Origin: Streptomyces luteogriseus
GTDB taxonomy: Bacteria; Actinomycetota; Actinomycetes; Streptomycetales; Streptomycetaceae
DNA length: 64,000 nucleotides
Direction of reading: 5' to 3'
Assembly: GCF_014205055.1 (NCBI RefSeq)
Contig: NZ_JACHMS010000001.1
Coordinates: forward strand, 5,270,001 to 5,334,000
Shown here: positions 38,234-47,465 of the stretch, one piece after another
Layout of the letters: each line of letters begins with the position of its first letter
How positions within the stretch are numbered: position 1 is the first letter of the stretch
The notes under the pieces: generated by a model
Databases searched by the model: none
The model's input: only the letters and a program-made list of their open reading frames with translations
What the model was told of the DNA's origin: nothing
Program-made: the position numbers and the translations under genes

Positions 38234-40470
38234 CTCTCGATCAGCGCCTCGGAACGGGTGCGGACACCCTCGGTCCGGCGAGCCGAGGGCAGCAGCGCCC
38301 CGCCCCGCTCGCCCAGCATCAGCAACCGGACGACCCGTTCGGCGGCCCGGCCGTCCTCGAACTCGCAGTACCGCTCCCGGAAGCCGGCCCGCAGCCGCGC
38401 CGCCTCGGCGTCCTGCCAGGTGCCGGACGCGAACAGCCAGGCCAGCTCCCGGTACGAGCGCGACACATGGCCCGGCGCGTCGGCCGTGACGTCGAAGTAG
38501 GCGCCCCGGCTCGCCGCGAACGCCCCCCAGTCGTCGGCGTGGACGACGATCGGCCGGTCCAGCAGGGCGTAGTCGAACATCAGGGCGGAGTAGTCGGTGA
38601 CCAGCACGTCGGAGGCGAGCATCACGTCCTCGACGTGCGGCTCGTCGGTCGCGTCCACCAGCACGCCCCGCCGGTGCAGATCGGACAGGCCGAGCCCCCG
38701 CGCGACCCCCGCCGCCAGTGACGGGTGCAGCCGGACGACCAGCGTGTGCCCGGGGCCGAGGTCCGCGGCGAACCGGGCCAGGTCGAACCGGTCGACATGG
38801 CCGCCCCGCCGGTAGTCGCGCCGGGTCGGCGCGTACAGCACGACCGTGTGGCCGGCGGGGATGCCGAGCCGCTCGCGCACCTCCCGGCCCCGCTCCGGAC
38901 CGGCGCCGACCAGCACGTCGTTGCGTGGGCTGCCGGTCCGCAGCGAGGTGAAGTGGCACGGGTACGCCCGCTCCCAGACCCGCTCCGCGTGCCGCCCCGC
39001 GACCAGGCTGTAGTCCCAGCGGTCGGCGCGGCGCAGCATCTGCGGCACGTCGAAGCCGTGCCGGGCGCCCGGCTTGGTCAGCAGGTCGGCGCCCATGTAC
39101 TTGAGCGGGGTGCCCTGGTGGGTGTGGATGTGGACGCTGCCCGGCCGCTTGGCCAGGGTGCCGGGCCAGTTGACGTTGTTCACCCAGTACGTGGCCCGCG
39201 CCATGACCTCGTGGTAGCGCCGCGAGCCGGGCGTCACATGGTCGATGCCGGGCGGCAGCGCGTCCACCGCGTCCTCCCGGACCACCCACACGCCCCGGAT
39301 GTGCGGGGCGATCTCGCGCGCCGTCTCGTGGATCGCGGCCGGATCGCCGGCCACCCCCCGGTGATGGGTCGCCGAGTAGACGGCGAGGTGCGGATCGAGG
39401 GGGCGCTTCGACTGGGCCGCGTACCAGCCGCGCAGGGCGGTCTCCGAAGCCCGCTTCGCCGCCCGCCGCTTCCCGCCCAGGGCGGCCGCGCGCAGGTCCC
39501 GCAGCCCGCGCGCCGCCGCGTACGACGCGTAGGGCGCCGAGGCGAGCAGCCGCATCTCGACGCCCCGCCAGCCGTCCGGCTGCGGGAAGCCGCCCTCGGG
39601 GAGGTGACGGCGGTGGAAGGAGCGGATCTCGCGGTAGAAGTCGGCCCGGTCGGCGGGCCGCACCCGGTCCTCGCGGGCCAGCACGAACAGCATGTGGTCC
39701 AGCGCCCGCTCCAGCAGCAGCGGCCGCGCCCAGTCGAGGTCCGGGCGCTGCTCCAGGAACGCGAACAGCCCCTCGTACTGCGGGAAGATGTCGAAGTGCC
39801 GGCGCCCGGGCGTCTTGGTGATCGCGCCCTGCCGGCGCTGCCGGTACTCCACACCGATCCGGTCCAGGCAGGCGATGCGGCCGGCCAGCACCATCGACCG
39901 GTAGGTGACCGGCGCGTCCTCGTACAGCCCCGCCGCGTACCGCAGGCCGTGCTCCTGGAAGAACGACCGCCGGTAGGCCTTGTTCCAGGCGACCAGGAAC
40001 AGGTTCAGATACTGCGGGCTCTCCCGGATGCCGAACGTCTCCAGGCCGGCCGAGGCCAGCAGGTCCGCCGCCTCGCTGCGTCCGCCCCGGCCCCACCAGT
40101 GGGTGCGCACATGGTCGAAGACCAGGATGTCCGGGTCGTCGGTCGCCGCCAGGCGGGCGGCGACGGCGGCCAGCAGGCCCGGCGTGTAGGCGTCGTCGCT
40201 GTCCAGGAACAGGACGTAGTCGCCGGCCGCCAGGGCGAGTCCGGCGTTGCGGGCCCGGCCGAGGCCCACGTTCTCCGGCAGGTGCAGCACCCGCACCCGG
40301 TCGTCGCGGGCGGCGTACTCGTCGAGGATGGCGCCGCTGCCGTCGGGCGAGCGGTCGTCCACGGCGATCACCTCGAAGTCGCCGTGGGACTGGCCGAGCA
40401 CCGAGTCGAGACACTCGCGCAGGAAGCCCTGCACCTTGTAGACGGGGACGATGATGCTGAAGCGGGGCAC
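38230..40470 (-). CDS. GT-A / CDP-glycerol phosphotransferase-like fusion (copy 2)
   Basis: 746-aa bifunctional-type protein. The N-terminal GT-A domain is intact (IIVPVYKVQGFLRECLDSVL, VDDRSPDGSG, FLDSDDAYTPG). The C-terminal TagF-like domain (about 360-720) keeps VTDYSALMFDYALLDRPIV and a His in VVRLHPSL, but HGTPLK has become QGTPLK: Gln452 (codon CAG, plus bases 39115-39117) replaces the His that is catalytic in TagF. YAPTHRDY is also changed to YAPTRRDY. The phosphotransferase half may therefore be weak, altered or inactive. ATG at 40470, 8 bases after copy 3 ends. Downstream it is coupled to the AftB-like gene. Confidence 0.88.
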   Translation of the reverse strand: MPRFSIIVPVYKVQGFLRECLDSVLGQSHGDFEVIAVDDRSPDGSGAILDEYAARDDRVRVLHLPENVGLGRARNAGLALAAGDYVLFLDSDDAYTPGLLAAVAARLAATDDPDILVFDHVRTHWWGRGGRSEAADLLASAGLETFGIRESPQYLNLFLVAWNKAYRRSFFQEHGLRYAAGLYEDAPVTYRSMVLAGRIACLDRIGVEYRQRRQGAITKTPGRRHFDIFPQYEGLFAFLEQRPDLDWARPLLLERALDHMLFVLAREDRVRPADRADFYREIRSFHRRHLPEGGFPQPDGWRGVEMRLLASAPYASYAAARGLRDLRAAALGGKRRAAKRASETALRGWYAAQSKRPLDPHLAVYSATHHRGVAGDPAAIHETAREIAPHIRGVWVVREDAVDALPPGIDHVTPGSRRYHEVMARATYWVNNVNWPGTLAKRPGSVHIHTHQGTPLKYMGADLLTKPGARHGFDVPQMLRRADRWDYSLVAGRHAERVWERAYPCHFTSLRTGSPRNDVLVGAGPERGREVRERLGIPAGHTVVLYAPTRRDYRRGGHVDRFDLARFAADLGPGHTLVVRLHPSLAAGVARGLGLSDLHRRGVLVDATDEPHVEDVMLASDVLVTDYSALMFDYALLDRPIVVHADDWGAFAASRGAYFDVTADAPGHVSRSYRELAWLFASGTWQDAEAARLRAGFRERYCEFEDGRAAERVVRLLMLGERGGALLPSARRTEGVRTRSEALIER

Positions 40471-40478
40471 TTCTTCGG

Positions 40479-42677
40479 TCAGCTCCTTACGAGGGGGGCG
40501 GCGGGGGCCGGGACGCGCTCCGCGAGGGGGACGACGGGCGGGATCGACTCGGGCGGCTCTCCGAGCAGCACCCGGCGCACGACGCGCTCGGCGGCCCGCC
40601 CGTCGTCGAACTGGCAGAAGCGCTCCCGGAACGCGGCCCGCAGGGACGTGGTGGTCTCGTCCGCCCAGGAGCCGTCACGGAAGACGGCCGCCAGCTCCCC
40701 GGGCGTCCGGGCGACCCGGCCCGGCGGGAGCTCCATCAGGTCGAAGTAGACGCCGCGGGTCTCCCGGTAGACGTCCCAGTCGTCGGCGTACACGACGATC
40801 GGGCGGTCCAGGTTGGCGTAGTCGAACATGATCGACGAGTAGTCCGTGATCAGCGCGTCGGCGGCCAGGCAGACGTCCTCCGACGAGCGGTGCCCGGTGA
40901 CGTCGATGATCCGGCCGCCGCCCCTGCTCGACCCCTGGTCGTAGAAATAGTGGGCGCGCAGCAGCACCACGTAGTCGTCGCCGATCGCCTCGCAGAACTC
41001 CGCCAGGTCCAGGCCCGTCTCGAAGCCGGTGGTGTAGTCGCGGTGCGTGGGTGCGTAGAGCAGCGCCTTCTTGCCGTCGGGGACGCCCAGTTCCTTGCGG
41101 ACGCGGGCGACGTCCTCGGCGGACGCCGTGCAGTAGACGTCGTTGCGCGGATAGCCGTACTCGAGTGTCTCGTGCGCGCTGGGGAAGGCCCGCTCCCACA
41201 TCTCGGTGGAGTGCCGGTTGGAGGTCAGGTTGTAGTCCCAGCGGTCCACCCGGGCCAGCAGCCTGGCGAAGCTGCCGGTCGCCGCGGCCACCACGGGATA
41301 GGTCGCCTGGTCGGCGCCCATCGTCTTCAGCGGGGTGCCGTGCTGGGTCTGGAGGTGCACGCTGCCGGGGCGCTTGACCACGGCGTCCGCGAAGTTGGCG
41401 TTGTTGACCAGATACTTCGCGCGGGCCAGCACCTCCCAGTACTTCCGGCTGCCGATCACCGCGTACTCGACGTCCGGCGGCACACTGCCCACCGCGTCCG
41501 GCTCCACCAGGAACACCGCGCGCAGGTGCGGCGCGAGTTCACGGGCCTTGGCGTGGATCGCGGCGGGATTGCAGGCGTAGCCGCGGCCCCAGTAGGCGCA
41601 GTACACGACGAGGTCGCGGTCGAGCGGGAGGCGCAGAGCCGCCGCGTAGCGGAGCCGGGTGCGCAGTCCCCGCGGGCGGGGGAGCAGCGCGGCGGCCCGC
41701 GACGCCGTGCGGTGGGCGGCGCGCAGGGAGCGGAACGCCGCGTACGACCCCGACGCCAGCAGCCGGTGCTGGACGCCGACGCTGCCGCCGGGCGCCCGGT
41801 AACCGGCGGGGCGGTGCCGCCGGTAGAGCGCGCTCGCCCGCCGGAAGAAGGCGCGGCGTGCGGACGTCAGCCGCCGTGGGTTGGCGGCCGTCCTCAGCAC
41901 GGCGGCGAAGAGCTGCTCGAACAGCGGCTTCAGCCGGTCCGCGGGCAGATCCTGCTCCGCCGCCCGGGTCAGCACCAGCTCGGTCTGGTCCAGCAGTTCG
42001 GCGTGGTGCTCGCCGGGCAGGCCCAGCCGGTTGCCCTGCCGGCGCAGCAGGTGCCGGACGACGACCGCGCGCAGGGCCGCCACCCGCTCCGCCCGCAGGG
42101 CGACGAGACCGCCGAAGCCGACGTCGGTGAAGTGGGCCCCGGGGAAGGAGAGGCCCTGCTCGGTGAGGAAGGCCCGGCGGTAGAGCGCGCTCCACGCCGG
42201 GAGCGTCACGCCTGTCAGCTGTGGGGCCCGGCCGGGGGAGAAGGCCCCGTCCGGTGTCCGGGCGAGCAGGGGCGCCGCCGGGTTGGCCGGCTCGCCCTCC
42301 CACCAGGGGGTGCGCTCGTGCTCGAAGTACAGGACGTCGATGTCGCCCACCGCGCTGATCCGGGCGTCCAGGGCCGCCAGCGCCCCCGGGACCAGGACGT
42401 CGTCGCCGTCGAGGAACAGCACATGGCCGCCGACCGCCGCCTTCAGCCCGGTGTTGCGCGCCCCGGCCAGACCGGCCGACGGCGGCGAGTGCACCGGCGT
42501 CACCCGGGAGTCCCGCTCGGCGTACCCGGCGACGACGTCCGCCGCGGGCGCGTCGGGTGCGTCGCACACCGGGATCAGCTCGAAGTCGCCGAACGACTGG
42601 GCGAGGACCGAGTCCAGCGCCAGGGAGAGCCGGCCCGCGACCCCATGGGACGGAACGACGATGCTGAAGCGGGGCAT
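40479..42677 (-). CDS. GT-A / CDP-glycerol phosphotransferase fusion (copy 3)
   Basis: 732-aa protein. The GT-A half begins FSIVVPSHGVAGRLSLALDS and keeps FLDGDDVLVPG, though the DDxSxD loop is changed to VCDAPDAP. The TagF-like half is complete: QTQHGTPLKTMG, YAPTHRDYTTGF, LLRAHYFYDQG and ITDYSSIMFDYANLDRPIV. It is the closest relative of copy 1 within the window by these motifs. ATG at 42677 (MPRFSIVVPSHG). Likely polymerises or transfers glycerol-phosphate (or another polyol-phosphate) from a CDP donor at the inner membrane face. The gene is followed by copy 2 after 8 bases. Confidence 0.9.
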   Translation of the reverse strand: MPRFSIVVPSHGVAGRLSLALDSVLAQSFGDFELIPVCDAPDAPAADVVAGYAERDSRVTPVHSPPSAGLAGARNTGLKAAVGGHVLFLDGDDVLVPGALAALDARISAVGDIDVLYFEHERTPWWEGEPANPAAPLLARTPDGAFSPGRAPQLTGVTLPAWSALYRRAFLTEQGLSFPGAHFTDVGFGGLVALRAERVAALRAVVVRHLLRRQGNRLGLPGEHHAELLDQTELVLTRAAEQDLPADRLKPLFEQLFAAVLRTAANPRRLTSARRAFFRRASALYRRHRPAGYRAPGGSVGVQHRLLASGSYAAFRSLRAAHRTASRAAALLPRPRGLRTRLRYAAALRLPLDRDLVVYCAYWGRGYACNPAAIHAKARELAPHLRAVFLVEPDAVGSVPPDVEYAVIGSRKYWEVLARAKYLVNNANFADAVVKRPGSVHLQTQHGTPLKTMGADQATYPVVAAATGSFARLLARVDRWDYNLTSNRHSTEMWERAFPSAHETLEYGYPRNDVYCTASAEDVARVRKELGVPDGKKALLYAPTHRDYTTGFETGLDLAEFCEAIGDDYVVLLRAHYFYDQGSSRGGGRIIDVTGHRSSEDVCLAADALITDYSSIMFDYANLDRPIVVYADDWDVYRETRGVYFDLMELPPGRVARTPGELAAVFRDGSWADETTTSLRAAFRERFCQFDDGRAAERVVRRVLLGEPPESIPPVVPLAERVPAPAAPLVRS

Positions 42678-42853
42678 GCTGCTCTTTCTGTCAGGAGGCG
42701 GTCTGTCGGGAGGCGGGTCTGCCGGAGCCGGGAGTCCTCAAGCGACGCGCGGCCGTCCCGGCCGGCCGGACGGGCGACAGGGGGACGGCCGGGACGGTGT
42801 CGGCCGCGACGGGCTGGAGGGCATGGCGGACTCCCCGGGGATGAGAACCGTGG
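42678..42853. other. 176-bp gap between fusion copies 3 and 4
   Basis: GC-rich, with scattered CCGTCCCGGCC/GGCCGGGACGG-type inverted repeats (about 42765-42800) but no clear terminator, promoter or gene. It probably separates two transcription units or provides a promoter for copy 3. Confidence 0.3.
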
Positions 42854-45127
42854 TCAGAGGCTGTCGGTGACGGCGTGCGGGCCGGCCGGCAGCGGCACCG
42901 TGGTGAGCGGCTCGCGCGTCAGCGAGGCCGCCGCCGACGGCACCGGATGGCGCTCGGCGAGCGGCACGACCGGCGGCAGCTCCGACTCCCCGAGGACGAC
43001 CCGGCGCACGACCCGCTCGGCGGCCCGGCCGTCGTCGTAGGTGCAGAACCGCTCGCGGAACGCCGCCCGCAGCTGGGCCGAGCGGGAGCCGCGCCAGTGG
43101 CCGGTGGCGAAGATGTCGATCAGCTCGTCCTCCCCGCGAGCGATCGCGCCCGGCGGAACGTCGCGCACGTCGAAGTAGGTGCCGCGGGCCGCGTCGTACG
43201 CCTCCCAGTCGTCGGCGTGGATCACGATCGGCCGGTCCAGATTGGCGTAGTCGAACATCAGCGACGAGTAGTCCGTGACCAGGGCGTCCGACGCCAGGCA
43301 CAGCGACTCCACGCTCGGGTGGTCCGTGACGTCGACGACCCGGCCGCAGGTGCTGGTCAGCGGGGTGTCGTAGGCGTGGTGGGCGCGGGCCAGGACGATG
43401 AAGCGCGGGCCGAGGCGGCGCACGATCCGCTGGAGGTCGAGGGCATGGCGCTGGGAGCGGCGGTAGTCGCGGTGGGTCGGCGCGTACAGGATCGCCACCG
43501 CGCCCCGCGGGATGCCGAGCGAGGCGCGCAGCCGGGCCACGTCCGCGGGGGTCGCCGTCCGGAACACGTCGTTGCGGGGGTAGCCGTACTCCAGCGTGGT
43601 GTAGCGGCCGGGGTGGACGCGCTCGTGGGTCAGCGTGGTGTGGCGGTTGGCGGACAGCACGTAGTCCCACCGGTCGACGTCCTTCAGCAGCCGCGCGAAG
43701 TCCCGGCCGCGGGCCGCGGCGGGGCGCTCCTGGAGGTCGAGGCCGAGGTGGCCGAGCGGGGTGCCGTGCCCGGTCTGGATCAGGACCTGGCCCCGGCGCT
43801 TGGCCAGACGGTCGTCGAAGCCGGTGTTGCTGACCAGGTAGCGGGAGCGGGCGAGCGCTGTCCAGTAGGCGGCCGTCCCGGGGACGAGGCGGCGCGGGCC
43901 GGGCGGGATCGTGTGGTGGTATTCGCGGCGGGCGATCCACGCCGTGCGGATGTGCGGCGCGAGGTCGCGGAACGCGGCCTCCAGCGCGCCCGGGTTGCAG
44001 CCGTGGCCGCGGCCGTCGTAGGCGGCGAATACGGCGCGGTCGGCGCGCAGCGGCAGGCAGCGCTGGACGCGGTAGTGGGTCCTGAGGGCGGCCGACCGCA
44101 GGCCCCGCAGCAGCTTCCCGGTGGTCCGGGCGGCGGCGCGCTGCAGCGCCGAGGCTCCCTGGAGGGTGCGGTAGGTGCGGTGCAGGCCGAAGCGGATCAG
44201 GACATGGTGGATCCGGCAGCGCAGGGGGACGGGCACGCCGGGGGTGCGGTAGCGGCGGTAGTGGGCACGGGCCCGGCGCAGGAAGTCCGCGCGCGAGCCC
44301 TTGGGCAGCCGGTCCCGCCGGGAGTACACGATCGCCAGGTGGTGCACCATGCGGCGGAACAGCACCGGCCGCCACCGCGCCAGTTCGGGACGCTCGTCGA
44401 GATACGCGAAGACCCGCTCGTACTGCTCGAAGACGTCGAAGTGCCGCTCGCTGGTGGTGCGCAGGATGCTGCCCTGCCGCCGCTGCCGGTAGTGCACACA
44501 GACCCGGTCGAGGGTCGCGATCGAGTCGGCGGTCATCAGCACCGGGTACGTCCACGGCGTGTCCTCGTAGACGCCGGGCGGGAAGACGAACCCCTCCCGC
44601 TCGACGAACTCCCGCCGGTAGGCCTTGTTCCAGGCGACCATCAGCAGCCGCAGCAGCCCCGGCCGGTCCTCCAGCCGGAACGGCGCCGGGCCCTGCTCCG
44701 TCAGCTGCAGGGCGGCCTGGTTACGGATCGCCTCCCCCGTCCAGTAGGTGCGCGCGTAGTCGAACACCAGCACGTCCGGCTCGCCGGTCTCCTTCAGCCG
44801 GTCGGCGATCGAACGCAGCGCGTCGGGCGTGAGGGTGTCGTCGCTGTCGAGGAACAGCAGGTAGTCGCCGCTCGCGTGCGCCACGCCGGCGTTTCTCGCA
44901 CGGCCCAGGCCGACGTTCTCCGGCAGGTGGACGGCGCGTACGCGCGTGTCGCGGGCGGCGAACTCGTCGATGATCGCGCCGCACGCGTCCGGCGAGCAGT
45001 CGTCGACGACGATCAGCTCCAGATCGGGACAGGACTGGGAGAGCACCGATTCGAGGCACTCGTGCAGGTACGCCTGAACCTGGTACGCGGGGACAATGAC
45101 ACTGAACCTGGGCAAGAGGCCATCCAT
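42854..45127 (-). CDS. GT-A / CDP-glycerol phosphotransferase fusion (copy 4)
   Basis: 757-aa protein. GT-A motifs are intact: FSVIVPAYQVQAYLHECLES, VDDCSPDACG and FLDSDDTLTPD. In the TagF-like half, GHGTPLGHLG keeps the catalytic His but has Gly in place of the usual Lys; YAPTHRDYRRSQ, LARAHHAYD and VTDYSSLMFDYANLDRPIV are present. It resembles copy 2 in the GT-A domain. ATG 45127 (MDGLLPRFSVIV). It is the first gene of the block read from the right-hand end; a terminator of the neighbouring ABC operon lies immediately upstream. Confidence 0.9.
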   Translation of the reverse strand: MDGLLPRFSVIVPAYQVQAYLHECLESVLSQSCPDLELIVVDDCSPDACGAIIDEFAARDTRVRAVHLPENVGLGRARNAGVAHASGDYLLFLDSDDTLTPDALRSIADRLKETGEPDVLVFDYARTYWTGEAIRNQAALQLTEQGPAPFRLEDRPGLLRLLMVAWNKAYRREFVEREGFVFPPGVYEDTPWTYPVLMTADSIATLDRVCVHYRQRRQGSILRTTSERHFDVFEQYERVFAYLDERPELARWRPVLFRRMVHHLAIVYSRRDRLPKGSRADFLRRARAHYRRYRTPGVPVPLRCRIHHVLIRFGLHRTYRTLQGASALQRAAARTTGKLLRGLRSAALRTHYRVQRCLPLRADRAVFAAYDGRGHGCNPGALEAAFRDLAPHIRTAWIARREYHHTIPPGPRRLVPGTAAYWTALARSRYLVSNTGFDDRLAKRRGQVLIQTGHGTPLGHLGLDLQERPAAARGRDFARLLKDVDRWDYVLSANRHTTLTHERVHPGRYTTLEYGYPRNDVFRTATPADVARLRASLGIPRGAVAILYAPTHRDYRRSQRHALDLQRIVRRLGPRFIVLARAHHAYDTPLTSTCGRVVDVTDHPSVESLCLASDALVTDYSSLMFDYANLDRPIVIHADDWEAYDAARGTYFDVRDVPPGAIARGEDELIDIFATGHWRGSRSAQLRAAFRERFCTYDDGRAAERVVRRVVLGESELPPVVPLAERHPVPSAAASLTREPLTTVPLPAGPHAVTDSL

Positions 45128-45208
45128 CGGTCGGCGCGGGCGTTCGGCCCGGGAACGGCCGATGGGCCGACTTGGTTACGGTTGCTACGGCATCCGGGGG
45201 AACGCGGA

Positions 45209-45236
45209 AGGGGCGGACCGTCCCCGGTCCGCCCCT
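45209..45236 (-). terminator. Terminator of the sugar ABC operon
   Basis: AGGGGCGGACCG (45209-45220) pairs perfectly with 45225-45236 around a TCCC loop, 22 bases beyond the stop codon of the last permease gene. Confidence 0.8.
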
Positions 45237-45257
45237 CCAACCGCCTTGCTGTGAGCG

Positions 45258-46118
45258 CTACTTGACGGCTCCGGCCATGACGCCGGACACGAACTGCCGC
45301 TGGAACGCGAAGAAGACGGCCAGCGGGACCACCATCGAGATGAAAGCGCCGGGTGCCAGCACATCGATGTTGTTGCCGAACTGCCGTACCTGGGTCTGGA
45401 GTGCGACCGTGATCGGCTGGCTCCCGGAGTCCGAGAAGATCAGCGCGACGAGCAGGTCGTTCCACACCCACAGGAACTGGAAGATGCCGAGAGCCGCGAT
45501 CGCCGGGGCGCCGAGCGGCATCACGACGCGGAAGAACAGGCGCAGTTCACCCGCCCCGTCCAGCCGCGCCGCCTCCAGGAGCTCGCGCGGGATCTCCGCG
45601 AAGAAGTTCCGCAGCAGGAACACCGCGAACGGCAGACCGAAACCGACGTGGAAGAGCACCACGCCGAGCACCGAGCCGAAGACGCCGATCTTGCCGAAGA
45701 GTTCGGCGATCGGGATCAGCGCCACCTGCACGGGCACGACCAACAGGCCGACCACGCCCAGGAACCACCAGTCCCGGCCCGGGAACTCCATCCAGGCGAA
45801 GGCGTAGCCGGCCAGCGAGCCGATGATCACCACCAGCAGGGTCGCAGGCACGGTGATCCACACCGTGTTCACCAGGCTGCTGGTGATGTCCTCGTTCTCC
45901 AGCAGCTTCCGGTAGCTGTCGAAGGTGATCTGGGAGGGCTCGGTGAACACCTTCCACCAGCCGCTCGCCGCGATGTCCTCCGGCGCACGGAGACTGGACA
46001 GCAGTAGCCCGATCGTCGGCACCAGCCAGAACAGTCCGACGACGATGAGGAACACCCGCAGCAGCCCGCCGCTGACCCCCTCGGCGAGCCGCGAACCCAG
46101 CGACTGCCTGGCCTTCAT
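45258..46118 (-). CDS. Carbohydrate ABC transporter permease (MalG-like)
   Basis: 286-aa inner-membrane permease with six TM helices. The EAA loop EAARLDGAGELRLFFRVVMPLGAPAI, which docks the ATPase, is well conserved (key residues E-A-A and G), and the C-terminal QRQFVSGVMAGAVK is standard for MalG-type subunits. ATG 46118 overlaps the stop of the upstream permease gene in ATGA. No ATPase gene follows; Streptomyces sugar importers usually share the MsiK ATPase encoded elsewhere. Confidence 0.93.
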   Translation of the reverse strand: MKARQSLGSRLAEGVSGGLLRVFLIVVGLFWLVPTIGLLLSSLRAPEDIAASGWWKVFTEPSQITFDSYRKLLENEDITSSLVNTVWITVPATLLVVIIGSLAGYAFAWMEFPGRDWWFLGVVGLLVVPVQVALIPIAELFGKIGVFGSVLGVVLFHVGFGLPFAVFLLRNFFAEIPRELLEAARLDGAGELRLFFRVVMPLGAPAIAALGIFQFLWVWNDLLVALIFSDSGSQPITVALQTQVRQFGNNIDVLAPGAFISMVVPLAVFFAFQRQFVSGVMAGAVK

Positions 46119-47461
46119 CGCCGCACCTCCCGCCTGAGCCTGCGTACGTTGAACCACATCACCGGGATCACGAGCAGCAGCAGGAACACCGAGATGGCGC
46201 TGGCGATTCCCGGCTGGTCCTCGGAGAAGCCCTTGCGGTACAGCTCCAGGGCGAGGACGTTCGCGTCGTCCTGGGAGGAGCCCGGAGCGATGATGAAGAC
46301 CAGGTCGAAGATCTTCAGCACGTTGATCATCAGGGTGACGGCGACGACCGCGAGGACCGGCGCCAGCAGCGGCACCGTGACGCGTCTGAACACCTGCCAC
46401 TCGCTCGCGCCGTCGACCCGGGCCGCCTCCAGCAGCTCCCGGGGGACGCTCGCCAGCCCGGCCGCGATCAGCACCATCGCGAAGCCGGCCCACATCCAGA
46501 TGTACGAGCCGATGATGGCCGGGGTGACCAGGGACGGGCCGAGCCAGTCCAGGCCGTTGTACGGATCCTTGAAGTTGCTCGCCGGGAGCCGGAGTTGGGC
46601 CCCGTCGGCCGCGGCGGGCAGCGTGAAGGTGCCGTCGTCGGCGGCCGTCGCCGACGCCACCACCTTCCCGTCCTTCACGGCCTCGACCTTCATCCCGGCA
46701 TAGCCGAGTTCGGCCGGGTCGACGCTGTTGAGCTTGCCGACGCCCTTGCCACGGGTGAAGTCCTGCCAGGTCGTGCCCGTGACCTTGTCCGGCTCGGGCT
46801 CGGGCGCCGCCGCGGCCTTCGCCCCGTCGGGCATCAGGTCGGGCGCCACACCCACCAGCGGCAGCGAGACCACCTCGCCCGTGCGGACGGGCGAGGTGGT
46901 GATGAACGCGCCCCCGCCGGCCGGTTTCAGCGGCGATTCCCGGCCCGGGTGGGCCTTCGGGAACGCCGACGCCTGGGAGAACGTGTCGTGCACGCCCACC
47001 CACACCGCGTTCGCGACACCCTTGTCCGGGTCCTGGTCGTACACCAGGCGGAAGATGATGCCCGCCGCCAGCATCGAGATCGCCATCGGCATGAAGACGA
47101 CCAGCTTGAACGCCGTGCCCCAGCGCACCCGTTCGGTCAGCACCGCGAAGATCAGGCCGAGCGCCGTCGCGACCGTCGGCGCGAAGATCACCCAGATGAT
47201 GTTGTTCTTCAGCGCGGTGCGGATGCCCTCGTCGGTGAAGAGGGCCTTGTAGTTGTCTATTCCGGCGAAGCCGTCACCGGACTGGTCGTAGAAACTGCGC
47301 ACGACCGAGTACCCGATCGGGTACACCACGAGCGCGCCGAGCAGGACGAGCGCGGGCAGCAGGAACAGCGCCGCGACGGTCCTGCGGGTTCCGGTCACAC
47401 TCTTGCGCGACTTGGGAGCGGCAGGGGGCTTGGTGCCCCCTGCCGCCGGAACCGACGTCAT
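46115..47461 (-). CDS. Carbohydrate ABC transporter permease (MalF-like) with large external loop
   Basis: 448-aa permease, about 150 residues longer than the usual 290-310. TM1 is ALFLLPALVLLGALVVYPIGY; the EAA loop is EAARVDGASEWQVFRRVTVPLLAP. The extra length is a single segment (residues about 140-295) between TM3 and TM4, containing a predicted beta-rich part (AGMKVEAVKDGKVVASATAA, DDGTFTLPAAADG). E. coli MalF has an external P2 loop at the corresponding place that touches the binding protein, so this may do the same. ATG at 47461, 4 bases after the binding-protein gene. Confidence 0.9.
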   Translation of the reverse strand: MTSVPAAGGTKPPAAPKSRKSVTGTRRTVAALFLLPALVLLGALVVYPIGYSVVRSFYDQSGDGFAGIDNYKALFTDEGIRTALKNNIIWVIFAPTVATALGLIFAVLTERVRWGTAFKLVVFMPMAISMLAAGIIFRLVYDQDPDKGVANAVWVGVHDTFSQASAFPKAHPGRESPLKPAGGGAFITTSPVRTGEVVSLPLVGVAPDLMPDGAKAAAAPEPEPDKVTGTTWQDFTRGKGVGKLNSVDPAELGYAGMKVEAVKDGKVVASATAADDGTFTLPAAADGAQLRLPASNFKDPYNGLDWLGPSLVTPAIIGSYIWMWAGFAMVLIAAGLASVPRELLEAARVDGASEWQVFRRVTVPLLAPVLAVVAVTLMINVLKIFDLVFIIAPGSSQDDANVLALELYRKGFSEDQPGIASAISVFLLLLVIPVMWFNVRRLRREVRR

Positions 47462-47465
47462 GACA

